The notes under the pieces were generated by a model. That model had not been told where the DNA came from, searched no databases, and saw only the letters and a program-made list of their open reading frames with translations. DNA of 59,720 nucleotides from Acidobacteriota bacterium (GTDB taxonomy: Bacteria; Acidobacteriota; Terriglobia; Acidiferrales; UBA7541), in the NCBI GenBank assembly GCA_023481105.1, contig JAMCWK010000143.1:1-59720 (forward strand). The letters are read 5' to 3'. The position numbers were made by a program, and so were the translations under genes. Positions 55,828 to 59,720 of this stretch are shown in pieces (position 1 is the stretch's first letter; every line of letters begins with the position of its first letter).

Positions 55828-57171
55828 TCAGGAAATTCCCGAGAATTTTCCCAGCCCGCGCAGTTTGCCTTTGGCCGCAGCGGCGCCGTACTGCTTAATC
55901 ATCTTGCGCATGGTCATGTACTGCCGCAGGACTTCGTTCACCTGCTGCACCGAAGTCCCGCTGCCGCGCGCGATGCGTTTGCGGCGCTTGCCGTCAATCA
56001 ACGAGTGGTCATCGCGCTCCGCCGCCGTCATGGAATTGATGATGGCCTCCACGCTTGTCAGCCGCTTCTCGTCCACCTGCGTGTCGCGCGGAATATTCGC
56101 GAACGGCCCCACCTTCGGCAGCATACCCATCACCTGCTCGAGCGGGCCCATTTTCTTGAGCTGCTTGAGCTGGTCGCGGAAATCCTCCAGCGTGAAATCG
56201 TCGTGGCGGAGTTTCTTCTCCAGCTCCGCCGCTTTTTTGGCATCAATGTGCTGCTCGGCTTTTTCAATCAGCGTCAGCACGTCGCCCATGCCGAGGATGC
56301 GACTGACAATGCGCTCGGGATAGAACGGCTCGAGCGCTTCGTATTTTTCGCCGATGCCCACGAACTTCACCGGTGCGCCGGTCACTTTGCGGATGCTCAG
56401 TGCCGCGCCGCCGCGCGCGTCGCCATCGAGCTTGGTCAGCACCACGCCGGTCAGTCCCAGCCGCTTGTGGAATTCGCCCGCCGAACGCACCGCGTCCTGC
56501 CCGATCATCGCATCGGCGATAAACAAAATTTCCGCGGGCTGCAACTCTCGCTTCAGCATGCCCAACTCGGCCATCAACTCGTCGTCAATGTGCAGGCGGC
56601 CGGCGGTGTCCACCAGCACCACGTCGCTGGCGGAAAGTTTCGATTCGCGGATCGCGCCGCGCACGATGTCCAGCGGTTTGTCGGTATTTTCCGCCGCCCA
56701 GCACGGCAAACCGATGGCCTTAGCCACTTGCGCGAGCTGCTCGCGCGCCGCCGGGCGATAGACGTCCGTGGACACCACCAGCGGGCGATGCCCCGTACCG
56801 GCAAGCCATTTCGCGAGTTTTCCTGTCGTGGTCGTTTTGCCCGAGCCTTGCAGCCCGACGAGCAACCACACCGACGGCGGCCGCGAAGCGAATTTCGGCT
56901 TCGCCTGGTCGCCAAGCAGGAAGGCCAGCTCATCGCGCACAATCTTGACCACGTGCTGGTCCGGAGAAAGTTGCAGCAGCACTTCTGCGCCGAGAGCTTT
57001 CTCGCGGATGCGCCCGAGGATTTCGTCCACTACCGCGACGTTCACGTCGGCGTCGAGCATGGCCTCGCGCAGTCCGCCCAACGCCGCATCCAGGTGCTCT
57101 GCGGAAAGTTTTCCCTGCCCGCGCAGGTTCTTGAATACGCGGTGCAGCTTGTCGGTCAGATTCTCAAACAT
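55828..57171 (-). CDS. ffh: Signal recognition particle protein
   Basis: 447 residues, full length. N domain (FENLTDKLHRVFKNLRGQGK), GTPase domain with GLQGSGKTTTTGKLA, DTAGRLHID, TKLDGDARGG, and the methionine-rich M domain (GPLEQVMGMLPKVG; MTMRKMIKQYG). It binds the SRP RNA and targets nascent membrane proteins. In most genomes rpsP follows ffh directly; here ~2.4 kb of accessory DNA lies between. ATG 57171 is fixed by homology. Confidence 0.97.
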   Translation of the reverse strand: MFENLTDKLHRVFKNLRGQGKLSAEHLDAALGGLREAMLDADVNVAVVDEILGRIREKALGAEVLLQLSPDQHVVKIVRDELAFLLGDQAKPKFASRPPSVWLLVGLQGSGKTTTTGKLAKWLAGTGHRPLVVSTDVYRPAAREQLAQVAKAIGLPCWAAENTDKPLDIVRGAIRESKLSASDVVLVDTAGRLHIDDELMAELGMLKRELQPAEILFIADAMIGQDAVRSAGEFHKRLGLTGVVLTKLDGDARGGAALSIRKVTGAPVKFVGIGEKYEALEPFYPERIVSRILGMGDVLTLIEKAEQHIDAKKAAELEKKLRHDDFTLEDFRDQLKQLKKMGPLEQVMGMLPKVGPFANIPRDTQVDEKRLTSVEAIINSMTAAERDDHSLIDGKRRKRIARGSGTSVQQVNEVLRQYMTMRKMIKQYGAAAAKGKLRGLGKFSGIS

Positions 57172-57216
57172 GGTTTGTGTTCACTGTTCGCGCCATCGAG
57201 CGCTGCGCAATTCTTC

Positions 57217-57246
57217 ATTGTAGTGGCCTGCCCGCTGCCGAGTCAA
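57217..57246 (-). promoter_or_regulatory. ffh promoter
   Basis: On the minus strand TTGACT (57246-57241) and TACAAT (57222-57217) are 18 nt apart. They lie 46 bp upstream of the ffh ATG. Confidence 0.6.
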
Positions 57247-57342
57247 AGGCTCGTCCGCAGGGGCGCATTTTAGCGTGCCCTTGTGCGATGCAGCGCCGCC
57301 GCGGTTACGCGCATCACTCAAAGTATGGGGTAAACTACGAGC

Positions 57343-58065
57343 ATGAGGCGAACGGGGCAAATCGTGACGATCTGCGTGCTGGTGGCACTGGCTTTGGCCG
57401 CGCGCGCCGACGATTTCTGGAAATCCAAGCCGCCGTCGGAATGGACGGCGGAAGAAGCCCTGCAAATCTTGCAGAATTCTCCCTGGGCGCGGCAAGAATC
57501 CATCGCTGTCGGGCCGCCGCCGAATTGCGATCCGGACGACTACGACGAAAACGGCAATTGCCGCGACCCGCAGTTTCGGTTTCCTCGCAATCCCGCATCC
57601 AAGCGCGGGCGCAAAATCCCCGACACGCAGTTCAACGTCGTCGTGTACCTGGTGCGCTGGGACTCCGCGCCGCAAGTGGTGGCGGCATTTGCGCGGCTGG
57701 ACGCGTTGGGCGAGCGCGCCAGTGCGGTTTTTCGCTCGCCGCCGCCGCGCCGCCCTGCGGATCGCTACGTCGTCACCCTGAACGTGATGCGGCCCCCCAA
57801 AGGTCCCGGCGACCTCTTTGCATTGCGCGAGGACAGCAAAGAACGGAAACCTGTCCGGCTGAAAACCAGCCGCGGCACGTTTGTTCCACTCGAAACCGAG
57901 CGCAGCGGCGTGGGCGCCAACGAAGCCTTGCATTTTTTCTTTCCGCGCGAGCAAGACGGCCAGCCCATCCTTGACCCTCGAGGCGATACCGCGGAATTTG
58001 TGTTCGAAGGCAAAAAGGCTACCGTGAAGTCCAAGTTCTCCTTGGAAAAAGAAGCCCTCCGCTGA
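57343..58065 (+). CDS. Secreted protein of unknown function
   Basis: 240 residues. A signal peptide (IVTICVLVALALAARA) precedes DDFWKSKPPSEWTAEEALQI and a Cys-containing segment (NCDPDDYDENGNC). The rest is a beta-rich domain (TQFNVVVYLVRWDSAP; RYVVTLNVMRPP; DTAEFVFEGKKATVKSKF). The 'W..KPp.eWt.eEa.q.l..SPWa' start is a pattern I have seen in Acidobacteriota secreted proteins of unknown role. It is divergent from ffh and convergent with acr3. Confidence 0.65.
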   Translation: MRRTGQIVTICVLVALALAARADDFWKSKPPSEWTAEEALQILQNSPWARQESIAVGPPPNCDPDDYDENGNCRDPQFRFPRNPASKRGRKIPDTQFNVVVYLVRWDSAPQVVAAFARLDALGERASAVFRSPPPRRPADRYVVTLNVMRPPKGPGDLFALREDSKERKPVRLKTSRGTFVPLETERSGVGANEALHFFFPREQDGQPILDPRGDTAEFVFEGKKATVKSKFSLEKEALR

Positions 58066-58079
58066 ACCGAATTCCTTGC

Positions 58080-59177
58080 TCAATTTTGCGCTTGTTGTGC
58101 GGACAGCGCCGGGAACCAGTGTCGCGTGCGGTTGCACGCCGCGCAGACCGTCAGCATCACCGGCACTTCCACCAGCACGCCAACCACGGTGACCAGCGCC
58201 GCGCCCGAGCCCGGGCCGAACAGCGCAATCGCCGTGGCCACCGCCAGCTCAAAAAAATTACTGGCGCCGATGAGCGCCCCCGGCGCGGCTACCGCATACG
58301 GCACGCGCAGCCAGCGCATCATGCCGTACGTCAGCGACGCGTTCAGGTACACCTGGAGCAAAATCGGAATGGCGATCAGGAAAACGTGGAAGGACTTGGT
58401 CGTGATGTTATCGGCCTGAAACGCAAAGATAAAAACCAGCGTGGCCAGCAGCGCGCTGATGGTCACCGGTGCAAACCGCGGCAGCAGCGTCTGCTCGAAC
58501 CACTCCTTGCCGCCGCGATGAATCAGCCAGCGCCGCAGCAGCGAACCGACCGTCAGCGGAATCACGATGAACGCCACCACGGAATAGAGCAGCACGCGGA
58601 AGGGCACCTCCAGCGAGGACGCGCCGCTCACCAGAAACCGCACAATTGGCGCGAACAGAAACAGCATGATCAAATCGTTCACGCTGACCTGCACCAGCGT
58701 GTAGGCAGGGTCGCCGTCGGTCAGGTGACTCCACACAAAGACCATCGCTGTACACGGCGCCGCCGCGAGGATGATGGCACCGGCGATGTATTGGCTCGCC
58801 TCTCCCGGAGTAATCCACGCCGCGAAAAAATAGCGGAAGAAAATCCACGCCAGCAGCGCCATCGAAAACGGCTTCACCAGCCAGTTCACGAACAGCGTGA
58901 CGAGAAGTCCTTTTGGCCGCTTGCCCACGTTGCGGATGGAGGTGAAGTCCACCTTCATCATCATCGGCGTAATCATCAGCCAGATGAGCACAGCAATCGG
59001 CACGTTGATCTGAGTGCCTTCGCCGAATTCGAGTCGCCTCATGAAGTCAATGAACGCTGGCAAGGTCTTGCCGAGCAGGATGCCAACCACCATGCAGAGG
59101 CCAACCCAGAGACTCAGGTATCGCTCAAAGAAGTTGATCCTTTTTATTACGGCGGGGGTGGTGAGTGTGTCTGCCAT
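58080..59177 (-). CDS. acr3: Arsenite efflux permease Acr3
   Basis: 365 residues with about ten transmembrane helices. The Acr3 signature AAAPCTAMVFVWSHLTDGDP contains the Cys needed for arsenite transport. GALIGASNFFELAVATAIAL holds the conserved Glu in the last third, and ACNRTRHWFP ends the protein. It extrudes arsenite using the proton-motive force. No arsR or arsC is seen in the window. The gene follows a duplicated fragment of itself (59283-59484), so the site has been rearranged. Confidence 0.93.
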   Translation of the reverse strand: MADTLTTPAVIKRINFFERYLSLWVGLCMVVGILLGKTLPAFIDFMRRLEFGEGTQINVPIAVLIWLMITPMMMKVDFTSIRNVGKRPKGLLVTLFVNWLVKPFSMALLAWIFFRYFFAAWITPGEASQYIAGAIILAAAPCTAMVFVWSHLTDGDPAYTLVQVSVNDLIMLFLFAPIVRFLVSGASSLEVPFRVLLYSVVAFIVIPLTVGSLLRRWLIHRGGKEWFEQTLLPRFAPVTISALLATLVFIFAFQADNITTKSFHVFLIAIPILLQVYLNASLTYGMMRWLRVPYAVAAPGALIGASNFFELAVATAIALFGPGSGAALVTVVGVLVEVPVMLTVCAACNRTRHWFPALSAQQAQN

Positions 59178-59282
59178 TTCGCTTGGTCACCTCAAGGGAT
59201 CGTCACACATTCAGCAGGCACGCTGCCCGCACAAGATCTCGCAGCCTGGCCGGACCAACCGGTTCCTCGGCCTTCCAAGGAA

Positions 59283-59484
59283 CTAGTGCGACACGCCCGA
59301 TCCCGGACCAAACAGCGCAATCGTCGTGGCCACCGCGAGTCCAAAAAAATTACTCGCGCCGATCAGCGCCCCCGGCGCGGCCACCGCGTAGGGCACGCGC
59401 AGCCAGCGCATCAGGCCGTAGGACAGCGACGCGTTCAGATACCCCTGCAGCAAAATCGCAATGGCGATGAGAAAAACGTGGACG
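59283..59484 (-). pseudogene. acr3: Truncated duplicate of the acr3 3' part
   Basis: A ~65-codon piece beginning HVFLIAIAILLQGYLNASLS and including GASNFFGLAVATTIALFGPG ends at a stop at 59283. It aligns with residues ~265-330 of the full acr3, with roughly 90% identity by eye; the conserved Glu is replaced by Gly. It begins at the junction with the P-type ATPase end. Confidence 0.7.
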
Positions 59485-59720
59485 TGCCACGAGCGAGGCC
59501 ATGTCCGCGAGCGGCTTCGGCCGCGCCCACAACAGAAGCGTCGAGCTCAGCACCACGGTGAAGCAGCCGCCCTCCTGGAACAGCACAGCCAGGACCGGCG
59601 TCAGGAGTCCCAGCGTCCCAAGGACGAGGCCCACGGCGTTGTAGATGATGGAGAAGAAGATGTTCAGCTTGATCCGCCGGAGCACCATCCTCGACATCTG
59701 TACGAAGTCCACGACGCGAC
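59485..59720 (-). CDS. C-terminal end of a heavy-metal P-type ATPase, running off the window
   Basis: On the minus strand the frame from the right edge reads VQMSRMVLRRIKLNIFFSII followed by YNAVGLVLGTLGLLTPVLAV and SSTLLLWARPKPLADMAS. This is the last two transmembrane helices of a P1B-type ATPase (pattern SRxxlrxIkqN...YNaxgvplAalGlL.P). The N-terminal domains are outside the window. After ~59485 the frame runs into the acr3 fragment, out of frame with it, and stops only at 59350. The tail of the ATPase is therefore chimeric. Confidence 0.65.

Noticed and set aside
55750-57273. A 507-codon open frame on the plus strand.
   Set aside because: It is antisense to ffh, which is certain by its GTPase motifs.
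1-59720. tRNA, rRNA, CRISPR arrays, complete insertion sequences, prophage genes.
   Set aside because: Looked for T-loop patterns, regularly spaced repeats and transposase or phage motifs by eye; none was found.

Overview
The window is a chromosomal stretch of a GC-rich, Gram-negative-type bacterium, most probably an Acidobacteriota member (Terriglobia/Koribacter-like). This rests on gene content: three Ser/Thr kinases fused to TPR or TolB-like tails, a fragment of an Oar-type TonB-dependent receptor, many secreted proteins of unknown function, and several families of short dispersed intergenic repeats. The taxonomic call is an inference from style, not from a marker-gene tree.

Layout. 1-11 kb: truncated DUF1028 gene, pilin-like protein, DinB protein, an SDR of the 2,4-dienoyl-CoA reductase type, NTF2-like secreted protein, CocE/NonD hydrolase, and a large acyl-adenylating enzyme-ACP-acyltransferase fusion, nearly all on the minus strand. 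11-22 kb: a DUF4139 protein carrying an inserted Oar-like module, SIS sugar isomerase, exported Pcm, a TPR kinase, a BglII-like orphan nuclease and Ogt. 22-33 kb: Tat-exported amidohydrolase, two MacB-type permeases without an ATPase, a methyltransferase, a secreted Cys-phosphatase, and two paralogous kinases with matching promoters. 33-43 kb: adenosylcobalamin-dependent ribonucleotide reductase behind a 370-nt leader, a candidate structured RNA with terminator, a TonB-domain protein, the c-di-AMP operon cdaA-cdaR-glmM, an AI-2E-type transporter, an AhpD-like protein and thiE. 43-57 kb: a large TPR protein, rnhB, a membrane-anchored HTH regulator facing a kelch/PKD exoprotein, then rpsP-khpA-rimM-trmD-rplS and ffh. 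57-59.7 kb: an arsenite efflux gene (acr3), a duplicated acr3 tail, and the end of a heavy-metal P-type ATPase.

Themes. Housekeeping blocks (rpsP to rplS with ffh and rnhB nearby; cdaA-cdaR-glmM) are interrupted by accessory DNA. Between ffh and rpsP lies a block with a VapB-like antitoxin, the last 25 codons of a vapC toxin, and an AT-rich regulator-like gene with 11-bp phased repeats. Dispersed repeats not only fill intergenic spaces but also appear to have entered coding sequences in frame (acyl-synthetase fusion, trmD, pcm). No tRNA, rRNA, CRISPR array, complete insertion sequence or prophage was recognised by eye.
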